Assembly: GCA_016617855.1 (NCBI GenBank) | Contig: JAECUM010009360.1 | Location: forward strand, 57,985-121,984 | DNA: 64,000 nt | Direction: 5' to 3' | Origin: Megalonaias nervosa | Lineage: Eukaryota > Mollusca > Bivalvia > Unionida > Unionidae | In this document: positions 18,960 through 30,299 of the stretch, one piece after another | Layout of the letters: each line of letters begins with the position of its first letter | How positions within the stretch are numbered: the first letter of the stretch is position 1 | Translations under genes and position numbers: made by a program | The notes under the pieces: generated by a model | What the model saw: only the letters and a program-made list of their open reading frames with translations | Told to the model about the DNA's origin: nothing | The model's database searches: none

Positions 18960-20310
18960 ATAGTATGTAATGTGTTATTTTTTTCCTTTCCTTCTGTGCT
19001 TATAGATATTGGGGTTATTTTCTTCCCCTTCTGTGTTGATAGTAGATACTGTGGTTGTATATGTTCGCGCACGTATGTGCATAGCATATAATAGGCTTTT
19101 TTCTTCCCCTTCTGTGTTGATAGTAGTGGTAGTAGTAGTAGTAGTAGTAGTGGTAGTAAGGAGTGTGTGTGTGTGTGTGTGTTTTGTATGCGTTCGCGTA
19201 CGTTTGTGTTGATAGTATATTTCGGGTTTTTTCATAGTTAATATTGGTTTTTTCTACCCTTCCCTTCTGTGTGGATAGTAGATATTGGTGTCTTTTTTTC
19301 GCCTCCCTTCTGTGTGGATAGTAGATATTGAAGTTTTTGATAATAAATATTGTTTTTTTTTTACCCTTCTCTACAGTGTGGGTAGTTGATATAGGTGTGG
19401 TTTGTTTTCCTTCTCTTCCCTTCTGTGTGGATAGTAGATTGTGTGTTGTTTCTTCTCTTCACTTTTCTGTGGATAGTAGATATGGTGTGTTTTTTCTTCT
19501 CTTCCCTTCTGTGTGGATAGTAGATATAGTGTTTTTTCTTCTCTTCCTTTCTGTGTGTGTGTATAGTAGATATGGTGTTTATTTTTTTCTTCTCTTCCCA
19601 TCTGAGTGGATAGTAAATATTGGGGCATCGGATAGTAGATATGGTGTGTTATTTCTTGTCTTCCCTTCTGTGTGGATAGAAGATATGGTGTGTTTTTTCT
19701 TCTCTTTCCCTCTGTCTGGATAGTAGATACGGTGTGTTTGTTTTTCTCTTCCCGTCTGTGTTGATAGTAGATATTGGGGTTTTGGATAGTTAATATGGTG
19801 GTTTTCTTCTCCTCCATTCTGTGCGAATAGTAGATATTGGGGGTTTGGATAGTAGATATGGTGTGTTCTTTCTTCTCTTCCCTTCTGTGTGGATAGTAGA
19901 TATTAGGGTTTTTGATAGTAAAAATTTTGTTTTTCCTCTCTTCCCTGTGTGGATAGTAGATATTGGGGTTATGGATAGTAGATATGGTGTGTTTTCTCTT
20001 CTCTTCCCTTCTATATGGATAGTAGATATGGTGTGTTTTTTCTTCTCTTCCCGTCTTTGTGGATAGTGGATATTGTGGTTTTGGATAGTAGATATGGTGT
20101 GTGTTTTCTTCTCTTCCCTTCTGTGTGGATAGAAGATATGGTGTGTTTATTCTTTTCTTCCCTTCTGTGTGGAAAGTAGATATTGGGGTTTTTGACAGTA
20201 AATATTCTGTTTTTCTTCTCTTCCCGTCCGTGTGGATAGTAGATATTGGGGTTTTCGATAGTAAAAATAGTGTTTTCCTTTTCTTCCCTTCTGTGTAGAT
20301 AGTATATGAT
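18960..20310. repeat. minisatellite (right arm)
   Basis: Reverse-complement counterpart of the left-arm array, longer: units of GTGTGGATAGTAGATAT(T/G)GGGGTTTTGGATAGTA. Contains (GTA)n at 19,121-19,158 and (GT)n at 19,163-19,181. Long frames here are artefacts. Confidence 0.9.
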
Positions 20311-20418
20311 ATGTGAAGTGAGTGTAAGGGATGTTTTCGTTCACGTCCGTGCTTCACGTATAGAACGCAGAGCGGTCCTCAGTCTGGCTACCCAGCGTTG
20401 ACTAGTCAACACAACATG

Positions 20419-21000
20419 GATTTGTTTAATCAATTGAAAGAAAGTTGGAATTGGATGGTAGATGCAGCCTAAATGGTGGAAAGGCTTGTAAAAGAAAGGA
20501 TGTATCAAGTTACGAAAAACTTCGTAACAAGTCAAGTCACCAGCCTCAAAGTAGCCATGATCTAGTAAAAGGCATGATAGAGTAGGAAGTGGAGAAATTA
20601 AGAGACTTCATCCAGCCTAAGTATGTGAAAGTGGAGACATGGAAGGACCCACTTGATAATGTCATCCAAGTGAAGTGGTTTTAGAAGACATAGCTAATTT
20701 CACGGAGTGGTCTTTTGTCCAGTAGGGGTTAGACCAATTAAAGAAAGCGGAAGACATGATGAGAAAGGTGATGAAGAAGAGGTGAGGAGGACAAAAAAGA
20801 CCTGGGTAAAAGAGAGATAGGAGAAGGAAAACAGAAAGAAAAAAGAGGAGTTTGAGAGACTGAATCAAAACTGGACGAAAGTACAAGAAAAATTTAGATC
20901 CATGGGACATCCTGACTGGATGACAGAGAAGGAAAATAAGAAGAAGAAAGGGATAATAGAAAAAGTGAGGAGCTGGTGGAAGAACTGGATAAAATAGAGG
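20419..21000 (+). pseudogene. unknown Lys/Glu-rich protein, right-arm copy
   Basis: Counterpart of the left-arm frame at 14,540-15,142 (MDLFNQLKESWNWMV start, EFERLNQNWTKVQEKFRSMG near 20,850, RSWWKNWIK near 20,970). It holds several stops. It reads outward from the palindrome centre, mirror-image to the other copy. Confidence 0.4.
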
Positions 21001-21315
21001 AAGAACCCAAAGGCCCTTTTCAGGGCCACTCAACAGCCTTGAAAAGATATCTCTTCTCTCTTGCCTATACCAAAATTCCACCTTTTGTCATGTCGCTATA
21101 GTGGTCCATGGTCTATTTTGTCGCTATAGTGGCCCAGGGGGTCTTGTAATGTTCATTACCCTTGTCGCTGTAAATCTTGTCGTGAAACGTGCCCATGACC
21201 TTTTAGACTGGGTTTTCAGTTTTCGCTAATGTGCCCCACTTCGCTACTCTTGTCGAAAACATTCCTGGTATTTCCATAGCGGCGGATAGAATATCACAGA
21301 ATTTGTTTGTTAACC

Positions 21316-21678
21316 GGAGCAGCGGGAGTGGGGGTGGGGTGGTCGTGAATCTTTCAAAAGTTTAGAGGGGTTATTTCGCGAAAATAAAGCTTCCTACAAA
21401 ATATGAATGGATAATGATTCCGACAAATATTTTTCAGACAAGTCGGAGGACGAATCCTACAACTTTTTTAGGGTTGTTTTTTCGCGAAAATAAAGCTTCC
21501 TACAAAATTGAAACTACAAGGTCAATAACGTCAAATCAAAGCCTCTAACCGACCGAAACTTCTCTAATTAGGTTAGCTCATTTTGTATTTTGTCTTTGAC
21601 GTTTGTATTTTCGTTTTTTATGCACACTCGTTTACGTACCTGGACACTCAATGTTTGTCGTCGACCCCCTGCTGCTCC
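21316..21678. repeat. TIR of PLE-B' (diverged)
   Basis: Bounded by GGAGCAGCGGGAGTGGGGG and CGACCCCCTGCTGCTCC, the same inverted-boundary design as the PLE-B TIRs. Inside, GGTCAATAACGTCAAATC and a TTAGCTCATTTTGTATTTTGTC segment match PLE-B. A segment containing CGCGAAAATAAAGCTTCC is duplicated (about 21,375 and 21,482), making this TIR ~100 bp longer than in PLE-B. Confidence 0.8.
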
Positions 21679-21726
21679 ATTGTGTTGTAATTAAATCATT
21701 ATTATATCAATGATAACACTAACCAT

Positions 21727-22226
21727 GGAATCTCACACATCTAAACTAGCTCTACAGCGAAAGGAGACAATTAAAAAATATCTCCCCGTCCATGATTCTG
21801 TCAAGCAACAACTACAAGCTCGTCAGAAGTGTAAGGTTGAATTTACGGAGGGTGCAGAATAGTTATTTGAACCAGTTACAAAGGCTACCAAAGGTCTTCT
21901 TCCCACGTTAGCGCAAACCGCTAAAGCAACTGGAAAAACATCAGAACGAACTAAAAAACAAAAACGATTCTACGAGAACTTCCAGGAGAATAGGTGCTGT
22001 TCAACCAATGCGAGAAATACTTGAAGGTATTGACCAAGCTCGTGCTGAAATAGGTTATATAAAGGATCGTATACCAGAACCAGAAATAGAACCAGAACCA
22101 GAACCGGAACAAGCAAGAGAGACAACTGATCTGATTGGTAAATTTACCGATGAAAGTATTAACCATCTCAAAGATGATCCAAGATATATTGCATATATTA
22201 ATGGAATAGATAACTATTTTTCATGA
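21727..22226 (+). pseudogene. coiled-coil virion-associated protein relic
   Basis: Homologue of 62,385-62,846: KKYLPVHDSVKQQLQARQ, KGLLPTLAQTAKATGK and the later ILEGIDQARAEIGYIKDRIP blocks are all visible. An in-frame TAG follows the FTEGAE segment and a frameshift lies around 21,960-22,010. An EPEPEPEPE acidic repeat (22,078-22,110) is expanded relative to PLE-B. Function unknown; see the PLE-B copy. Confidence 0.7.
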
Positions 22227-22631
22227 TTACAACAACGAAAACAACAACAATAAAAACAACAACCCCAACTAAAACAACAACCACCACAACAACAAAAGCT
22301 ACAACAACCATAACAACAACGACAAAAACAGCAACCAGCCCTTATAACAAGTGAGGAAGAAAAAGACTGAGAAGATGCAAGTTCTACCCCCGGCGCAACT
22401 GGAAGTGGTATTGGTACAGGTACGAGGGGGAGTGGTCTTATTATTCCATGTTCCAGCAACGTCCTTGCTGATGTTGAATTACTAGAAATTCTGATTGGCG
22501 GAAAACAAGCTGGTAATAATTCCCCAGAAATCATTAATGAAGCAGCTGCTATTTGTCAGAGATTATTTACAGGTGGCATCATGGATATTAACGTTTATCG
22601 GTCCCGCATTGATGAAATAGTTGATGATTGA
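22227..22631 (+). pseudogene. Gln/Asn-rich then conserved C-terminal domain, relic
   Basis: Continuation of the preceding gene, matching PLE-B 61,779-62,220. A low-complexity CAACAA stretch (22,228-22,340) corresponds to the PLE-B Gln/Pro-rich linker. It is followed by the conserved block VLADVELLEILIGGKQAGNN and LFTGGIMDINVY. Frameshifts separate the blocks. Confidence 0.6.
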
Positions 22632-22639
22632 TGCAATTA

Positions 22640-22792
22640 GATCAGTAACAAGAAATAAGATGATCATACATAATGCTCAACGCGGACTAGCAGAGTTGGC
22701 TTGTGTGCCACTATCAGACAAAGAAAAAAATATAACTGCTAGTCTAATAGCAGGAAGTGGTCTTCGTGTTAGACGACAACAAATATAATAAA
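22640..22792 (+). pseudogene. pVI-like minor capsid gene relic
   Basis: Only the two ends survive: a start resembling the QRG segment of the PLE-B gene (61,747) near 22,680, and its C-terminus (PLSDKEKNITASLIAGSGL) directly before the MCP. The amphipathic middle is deleted. Confidence 0.55.
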
Positions 22793-24133
22793 ATGTTCAA
22801 AGGTATATCTGATTCAGCATTTGGCATGGGCGCACCAGTTCTCAAGGATGAATCTGTGCGCGATTATCAGTATTATTCTTATGCCCCACGTGTACCTAAC
22901 GCACGAGGAAGAATCGAGTTGCAAGTTCATGATACAGGTAGATATTTCCTGTCCGCTGAGGCATTCAATGAGATCGAAGGTAGACTTTTGAAGGCTGATG
23001 ATACAGCGTACGGACGTTTAGGTCGACCTGGTTTTGTTAACGATGGTGTTATGGCGTTATTTAACAGCACCACATACATGATTGACGGAAAGAATATTGA
23101 ATCATGTCTCGAACATGTTGATGTTGCAACGACGATACTTGGTATTGCAAGATACAGCGATGATTACTCGAGGTCAGCTGGTCCGCCAATGATGTTTACC
23201 AAAGATGCCACTGATCATACTGAGAGCAATAACGTGGGACTGAGTGCAGCTGGGGACGCAGTTGCATCAATGAATTGCGATTTCAACTTAGGATTTTCCG
23301 CACGTAGATCGATGTTGAACGGAGAAGAAAATTTTTCATGTGTGATTCCACTGTCACATATATTTGGATTCTGCTGAAATGTTAGAAAAGTTATATTTGT
23401 CGGTAAACACACAGTAGTACCTGTAAGAAAAGCCACCGACAATGGTGCAATCTGGCGACCCAACGCAGTTGATGCAGGTAAAGCAATACTAACAAAACTT
23501 TCGTTGTAGATGTCAGTAATGACTCCACCACTTGACGAAGAACAACGGTTGCTCTCTTTTATGAGTCAAGGTGGTAAATCAACATCATCATGGATGACGA
23601 TGACCACAGACAGTATTCAAAATAATGCTGCTGGATTATTCACATGGTAGATAGCATCATAGCAAGGGGCGTCAGCACCACGACATATATTCATCGCATT
23701 TCAGGAAAATGCCAGAGTAGATTCGCAGGAACGAAATCCAATGGTGTTTGACAAGCTTGGAGTTAGTGAAGTTTTTCTGAGGAAAAATGGACATCAAGAA
23801 CCTTCTGAAGATGTGTTGCTGAATTTCGAGAATAATCATGTTGCACGTGCTTATCATCGGTTGATGACATTCATGGGGTGTGATCAGAATGTGGATTCTG
23901 GTTTGCAGATATCTCAGCGGGATTTCATAACATTATATCCAATCTATTATTTCTTACTGGAACACTTGGATTTGTTCAGACAATCAGTAGTTGATATACA
24001 CTTCCGAGCTCGTGTAGCTTGACTGCCCTTTCTGGTGGTTATAGAGCAATCGCTGTTATACTCTCAGACAAAACAATGTTGCTTGAAGGTGTTGGGTGAC
24101 GAATGAGAGTCATTGATGCCTCAGTGGAAAACA
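22793..24133 (+). pseudogene. major capsid protein relic
   Basis: Clear homologue of the PLE-B MCP (59,899-61,287). ATG at 22,793, good similarity through VRDYQYYSY, IARYSDDYSRSAGPPMMF and IPLSHIFGFC. There a TGA (about 23,374) stops the frame. Later blocks (LDEEQRLLSFMSQGGKS, KLGVSEVFLRKNGHQEPSED, FITLYPIYYFLLEHLDL) remain readable, with further stops and frameshifts to about 24,130. Confidence 0.85.
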
Positions 24134-24160
24134 TGCAATAAAATCGATCATGATATTATA

Positions 24161-25048
24161 ATGTCATATTATCATGTTAGTGTCAGTCTGACTCTTGGTC
24201 AGATTAAAAAAGTACAATTAGTATCAAAAAAGAATTCGGGAATAAAAATATTACTGAAATCAGAACAGATCACAGACTGCCCAAATAAACTATCACTGAC
24301 AGAACGTCAACGCAAGCATTTCAATGACGCCAAAACGATCAAAGACCGGCGTACGACTTAATCTTTCTGCGGGCACCATTAAAGACGCAATCAAGACGGG
24401 TGGTATATTTCCACTTCTAACAGCTATATCAGCGTTGATAGCTGCTGCACTTCATGCTGTTGGAACTTCCGCTGGGAAGGCATTAACGAAAGCAATAGGT
24501 CACAGACTAAAACCTTCCAAATAAAGGGAAAGGTCTAAGACTACAAGGAACCGATCATTCAAGGTACGGTCATTCCACGGGGAAAGGTCTAAAACTGCCC
24601 GGGACACTTCGTTAATACTTCCTATGTCTAATTTTCATTTACTTGATGCCGCTAAGCGATTAAACATAAAAAAGTTCAGAGGTGTTTTTATGCGTGATCA
24701 ATTACCAAAACAACCAAACCGTGCTGAAACCGGTATCATTAATCACGATGGAACAGCTGGTCCAAGTACTCGCTGGGTTGCATACGCAATTGATCCACGT
24801 GGAGTTGTATATTTAGATTCGTATGGGATGGCGTCTCCAAAAGAATTTTTAAAATATATTCACGCTGAAATTCATAACATTCCGCAGATCTGGTATTCAA
24901 CATTACCAACACAGACAATAACTGATCAACCAATATGTGGCCGTGAAGTACTTGCTGTGCTCGATGCTGTGTCATCATCAATAACACCGCCTCATAAAGT
25001 CGTGCACGATTATACCACCAGACGATATAGCCATCCACCGTCGTTTTA
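24161..25048 (+). pseudogene. pX-like domain plus adenain-like protease, relic
   Basis: ATG at 24,161 with TATAATG. The first frame keeps the SLTLGQIKKVQ and LSLTERQRKHFNDAK motifs; a frameshift near 24,350 precedes the hydrophobic Ala-rich helix. The protease part (24,624-25,048) keeps SNFHLLDAAKRL, TRWVAYAIDPRG, YLDSYGM and CGREVLAVLDAV. The catalytic His of PLE-B (GTHWV) is Arg here (STRWV), so even a repaired frame would lack the usual dyad. Confidence 0.8.
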
Positions 25049-25070
25049 AACAGGTCTTAGTGAATATACA

Positions 25071-26267
25071 ATGGTAGATATTTTTGGAAGATCTCGGAGT
25101 CTCAAACCTGACGGTGAATTGTCCAAATACGCAACACTTGATCATATCAAAAACGAGATAGCTAATCTTTTGCGTCTCACAGATGTGGACAAAAATGACG
25201 TTGTTGTTTTTCAGGATCAGCAAGGCCGATTAAAGACGAGTAATATCCCTTTGACAGACTTTATTCTGCGAGTTCCACATGCAACCGAAAATAATTTAGC
25301 GGTATTTACTAAGAAAGGTAAAATTAAAAACTCGGAGGAATCAGCCTTAACACTCATGGGCGAGATTGCTGGACGCATCAGAAGAGTTAGAGATATTATG
25401 TATGGCGATCTCAGTATGAGAAGAAATACAATTATCAGTGTGAGAGAACCAAAATTGAACGATGATGTGGCAACAAAAAGATACGTAGATAGCAACAACG
25501 CCACGATCAGAACTGAGATTGATGATCGTTTACTAACCGCCGGTGATACAATGACTGGTTCTCGCAATGTGGCTAATAATAAAATTGCTGGTCTTAGAGA
25601 ATCAGAATCAAATGATGACCCCGCAACGAAGAAATACATCGATGATAACAACATTCTGACGATGACTTCGTTAATGACAATCAATGATGGATTGGCCACA
25701 TTTAGATCTGAATTTTCTGCTCACGTACAAATGTTTTTGAATTTTCGTAGAAACACAAATAGAGCTATTAACGAATTTTTGCGAAGTGCAGCTGTCGTCG
25801 ACATTAAACTCTCTGACATAAATAAAACAGTTAATGAATGATTTGGAAATCCAGCAGTCGTCGACTCGACATTAAACTTTCCGAAAAAAAAAAATTGTTA
25901 ATAAATTTTTTGGAAGTCTAGCAGTTATCGACATTAAACTCTCTGACATAGAAAAAGATTACCGACAGTGTAGTATATACAATAATGTCTGGATCAGCAT
26001 TATGGGGACTCGATCAATACTATATACATCCATAATCGCGCTGAGGTTACCGGCATATACAAGTTCTCAGCACTCAGCACAAGAACAGTTACAATATTCA
26101 CCTCTAATTCAAGGCGTTCTTCAATCTTGACTACTAAGTCTGGATTTATGTTAATAGTAGTGGATCAAAACGACGAAGTGAGATTTATAGTGGAACCCGA
26201 AGAAAGGGGCCCCGGCTTGATTTACCATTGGTGTCTTAAATTAGTCGCTAAACTACCACCTACTTAA
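25071..26267 (+). pseudogene. fibre/spike candidate relic
   Basis: Homologue of PLE-B 57,779-58,876. A 256-codon frame from ATG 25,071 retains the N-terminus (MVDIFGRSR) and two phage-tail-like repeats (DDVATKRYVDSNNA, DDPATKKYIDDNN). A segment encoding VVDIKLSDINK-like sequence is then tandemly repeated three times (about 25,790-25,960), breaking the frame. The C-terminal domain is present only as frameshifted pieces, to TAA at 26,265-26,267. Confidence 0.75.
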
Positions 26268-26275
26268 ATTATATA

Positions 26276-26764
26276 ATGAACCAATCGATTGACTTTGTTG
26301 CAGCGCAACATTACAAATACGAACAAGTGTGTTTGTTGCAGATCCGACTGAAAAATATCATTGACGAATAGACAATAAAACTAAACAAATACCACAGACG
26401 TATCATTGTTACTGACATAATTGTGTACTCGGTGTCCACGGTCGTCGCTGGAACAGCAACTATAAACGGATCATTATCAGCATCATACATAATAGCACCA
26501 GTAATAGGAATTTGTGTTGCATTTGTAACCAGTGTTGCTGGTATTCTTAATATCATCGCATAAAAGATATCTGCGTGTGTGGCTGATAAATTACACGAAT
26601 ATACAACGTTGCTCTCAGTGACAACACACGCACACGCCAAATTATCATCGCTGATATCATCAGGGCTCAATGATGGAATAATATCAGATCAGGAATTCGC
26701 AGAAATGATCAACGTTTACCATGAAGCAACTGGAAACCAAAACACGTTGACAGAGTCACCTTAA
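26276..26764 (+). pseudogene. membrane-spanning protein relic
   Basis: Homologue of PLE-B 57,239-57,766. ATG 26,276 with TATAATG. A TAG near 26,368 and a TAA near 26,561 split it. The hydrophobic centre (about 26,420-26,565) and the C-terminal HEYTTLLSVTTHAHAKLSSL block are still readable. Confidence 0.7.
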
Positions 26765-26799
26765 TTTAAATCAGGAAGTAAATAGTAATAATTTCACTA

Positions 26800-28190
26800 A
26801 TGACTATGTCACAAGAATTGCTAGAAACAATTTTCACTAATACAACACCGCCAACAACCACGATGATATCAGCGACCTCAACCAATCCTGAATTCGACGT
26901 TTGCTTTCCAACGGCAATTCCAGCCAAAGAAATAGCGTGAGCGCAATTGCAAGTATATTACAGCTAGTCAAATATTAGATCTGTGTCATTCGGTGGGCTG
27001 CCCGTAAACAACTCATTTGTGTTTTCTTATAAAAATAAATCTAATTGAACTCCAGACTGAAATGTTGTAGGTATTTCTACGGGTAGTTATCAAATAGAAC
27101 AGATCTCCAGTGAATTGCAAAGCAGAATTAAATCTATCACAGGAAAAGAATCCAAAATCGCTATTACGGTTCACGGGCCATATTATCAGCCGCGATAGAA
27201 ATATCAACACCTAACTACACCGTAGATATATATCAGTCATGAATCAGAATCAGGATGGCCAGAGATAACACCTGTTCAACAAGGACCACCACAGCCTCAA
27301 CGCAATGATTATATTACCGACAAGAAAGTGTACTGGAAAAAAAACCCTCCAGATTACGAAATATAGACATTAATACCAAAATTCAAACTTGGATTTCGAA
27401 TCAAACCTCGTCGGAGTGAGAAAGTAAGACATGGTACCTTGGTATGGAATCATGGAAGATATTCGTTTCAAAATCTGATTTCAAAAATCATTTCGAAATC
27501 ATTAATGATGAGCACAAACCAATGAGTGACAAACTACGCCAGTCATTCACCCTTTATATTAACGAGTATACCCCACACTTAGCGATTATCTGAGGGGCGA
27601 AATCGTCAAGCAAATAGAGCACCTGAACAAATTAGCATCGGATTTCGAAAATTATCATCAGAAAATTAAACAAGCGGTGATTGAAAGTAGCGACGCGGAT
27701 AAAATCGTGGTGTATCAGGTAAACAAATATTCCTGGGCAGCCATTTGTTGTCAGGCAGATCTGCCAACATTTAAATTTCATGGATTTAACGCCGATGAAA
27801 TGAAAAAAAAAAACTGTCAACGATATCATCGACAAGTATTTTCCACGAATCGTTGCCGCGTGCAGAAAAGTATCCCACCGGCAATTATTCTTCAACACAA
27901 CAATGGTCCAGACGGTGGTGGTCGTCATATATCACCAGGTATTGTCGCGATCACATCAACCATCGCAGTCAATCTTGTATGTGATGCAATTGACGGGAGC
28001 TATCAAGTAGATCTTAAAAAATCTAGGGAGGCACAGCTAAGATCAATCTTCTATTCGTGTACCCCTTAGTACCTCCTCGGTTTTTAATTGTGACAGTGCC
28101 AGTTAATCCGGTTTATCTACGATGTCATAATCCGCTGATGTCACGGATAAATTTTAGACTTACTTGCGGAATGAAATTTTGGCAATAAGT
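26800..28190 (+). pseudogene. penton-like minor capsid candidate relic
   Basis: Homologue of PLE-B 55,738-57,246. Starts MTMSQELLETIFTNTTP; conserved blocks NPEFDV, STGSYQIEQISSELQSRIK, GKESKIAIT and, at the end, DGGGRHISPGIV with VNLVCDAIDGSYQVDL. Many stops and frameshifts (for example within 26,938-27,060). At the position of the PLE-B in-frame TAG this copy has a CAG codon. Confidence 0.75.
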
Positions 28191-28311
28191 TTGTATATGC
28201 GTTCGTAGCTACTTTTTATTGGAATAAAAAATAAATCTGAATCCAATTCAGAAGAAAAATAAAAATAAATTTCAATCTGAGTCAGAATAAATACACCTTT
28301 CACTTTCATAA

Positions 28312-28722
28312 TCACTCTTGACTTTTGTCAGTGACTTTGCCACCAAGTTTACAATCGTACATTAATTTTTTCAGCTGTCGCACACGTGAACTCATAATTA
28401 TTTTTGTTTCGTATAATCTTTTTTGTTTCGTATGCGTGCGATAATTCTGATCTAACTTTCTCAATCGCGTTTGCGAGTGAAAGAAATTTGCGGATGTTTC
28501 TATCATCGACATAAAGTAGAGATTGTTTCATCACTTGTTGTAGCAATTTAATAAATTTGTATTCTGCTGCTAGGGTATATCTCCCATCATATTTCCGTTC
28601 CCGTAGCGTTTCAAAATCATTTGTGATTTTGTCAGGAGCGAATTGGTCAGATAGTTCTATATCCTCATAGTTTAATTTTTTAATCTCAGAATAATTGCAT
28701 TAAAATTTTCGGAATTCATTAT
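28312..28722 (-). pseudogene. unknown small gene, relic, inverted relative to PLE-B
   Basis: Homologue of PLE-B 53,696-54,136: start MNSENFNAII, then KLNYEDIELSDQF, YKFIKLLQQVMKQSLL and AIEKVRSELSHAYETKKI. Frame breaks at about 28,675 and 28,390. It lies on the minus strand although the neighbouring penton-like gene is on the plus strand, whereas in PLE-B both are on the same strand. The solo LTR is inserted directly at its 5' end. Confidence 0.65.
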
Positions 28723-29618
28723 TGTTACGTATATGTAATTAAATTGCTTGTGTGTTAGTTTTAAAATTCTTTTTTATTTATTTTTTTTCTTTGCATTTTA
28801 TTGTAATGATTATTGCAGGGATTTGAAAATCTTTTCCAGTAATTCTGTTTATCTAAGACGTAAAACGAATTACATTTGCAATATTTTTAGTTTACCTTGG
28901 TTCGCGGTAGTGTAATCGCTACGCGAAAACGATTGGCTATTGCCAAGGTCATTTTGTCTAGTCTAAATAAACAATGTTTTATTTTTATATTTATTTCAGA
29001 GTGATAGTAGATAGGGGTTCTTCCTACGTGACCAATGGCATTTTTCTTATTGCGTATTTCAAGTCTTATGAAACCACGTAATCTATCTCGAGAGAACGGG
29101 ATGATAATTTGGGTGAATATATAACCCTTTCTGAGCGCTCGTCAATCAGTTGTATACCTGATACCTAGAAAGCCGGATAAGTTATTTTATTGTTGAAACC
29201 AGATTGTTTCTGAAATTCATTTGCGTTTGGAGTTTAATAATTTATTCTCTAGAAAACCAAACGAGTGAACTGTTTTATAAATTCTGGGAGAAAGAAATTC
29301 AGTGGAAATTTATTCTGGAATTATTCGGAAACATAACCTGTGATTCAATTGAGGAATTGTTGATATTTTGTACAAGGACCACATCTGACGTTATCGCCTT
29401 CATATTGGAACGTCGTCGAGATTCGAACTTGGATTCTTATAGAACTATTTAGTGATAGGACTTGTATTTTTTCATTCTTAGGATTAAATTTTGGATTATA
29501 TTCACAAACCGTAAATCCTATTTTCCAATTTTTACATTGTTTTCTAGGGAAATAAATTATTTTGTTAAAATATACAAAACTTTTCTCTTGTTATTATTGT
29601 ACGAGCCTACACGTAACA
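28723..29618 (+). mobile_element. solo LTR of an LTR retrotransposon
   Basis: Begins TGTTACGT and ends ACGTAACA (perfect 8-bp inverted ends, TG...CA), flanked by TTAT on both sides (28,719-28,722 and 29,619-29,622). Internal TATA box (GAATATATAACCC, about 29,117) followed by a CAATCAGTTG start-like region and an AATAAA signal near 29,551. The flanking sequences rejoin to match the PLE-B promoter of the small gene at 54,136. No internal retroelement genes, so a solo LTR (896 bp). Confidence 0.85.
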
Positions 29619-30029
29619 TTATACAATCAATATTTGTTTAAAATAAAAAAAAAATATTTCTGAATCAGAATAAAAATGAAAATTAATCTGAATCAGAATA
29701 AAATACAAAAATAAATAATAGCAATGATAAGCGGTTACCATTCCATGAGTTCCCTTCTTTTGCCAGTATTTGCCGTTCCATGGTGTCCTTTTATGAGGCC
29801 TTTCTTATCGCTGATGGGCACCCTTCATGACGTTTTTTTCTTTCTGACTGACATTCTTTCTGAATGTTCTTGTGTGGGGTACCCTTCAATGAGATTGAGA
29901 GCTCATCACTGCTACTGTTTATGCTTAGAGGCTCCAGTTTTCAAATTCGTGGATAGACATACCTCTGATGATTCCCTAAATGCGAATCGAAATTTTAGAG
30001 ATTCAGAGAGCTGTCTAGACTTTTCAGTT

Positions 30030-30290
30030 TCATGCATACACACACCCAGTATCAAACCATGGGGAGAGTGTAAAATGGCACTCACCACGTGTTTCAACGT
30101 GGTGAGGATGTTACATGAATTCTCCTTCGGCTACAGCCCCCATCTATTAATGAACAATTGCGAAGTATCGCCCACCGTCCACAAATTTGTCAGTCCGGGA
30201 ATGGAACGGCAGACCTCGAGTAATAGAATCCGCCATGTTAGCACTGGGCCATCGATCATCCTTACAGATATATGTTTGAAACATTGATAT
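30030..30290 (-). repeat. tRNA-derived SINE-like unit inside PLE-B'
   Basis: On the minus strand from about 30,262 a tRNA-like box A (GATGGCCCAGTGCTAACATGG) and a box-B-like GGTCTGCCGTTCCATTCCC. The body extends to a CACCACGTGTTTCAACGTGGTG hairpin at 30,082-30,103. The same unit with the same hairpin is in PLE-B at 54,887-55,142, in the equivalent noncoding block. Confidence 0.55.
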
Positions 30291-30299
30291 GAAGTTACC

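Larger units (their letters stand above)
14317..21255. repeat. giant imperfect inverted repeat, ~6.9 kb
   Basis: Left arm about 14,317-18,005, right arm about 18,411-21,255, spacer about 400 bp. Paired landmarks: CTATAGCGACAAAATAGACCATGG (14,443) with its reverse complement near 21,105; CAACGCTGGGTAGCCAGACTGA (15,158) with 20,380-20,403; the CACAGAAGGGAAGAGAAG minisatellite (16,540-17,190) with 18,960-20,310; and TATTGCCTCAAATAGTCCATTTTTCC (17,980) with 18,411-18,437. The left arm carries a ~1.28-kb insertion. The outer ends bear CTATAGCGACAA-type subterminal repeats. It is a large foldback structure, either a foldback transposon or an inverted duplication. Confidence 0.85.

Noticed and set aside
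22214..22534. Cys/Gly-rich minus-strand frame
   Set aside because: Artefact of the CAACAA low-complexity repeat on the other strand.
29204..29452. 82-codon frame in PLE-B'
   Set aside because: Lies inside the solo LTR and has no recognisable domain.
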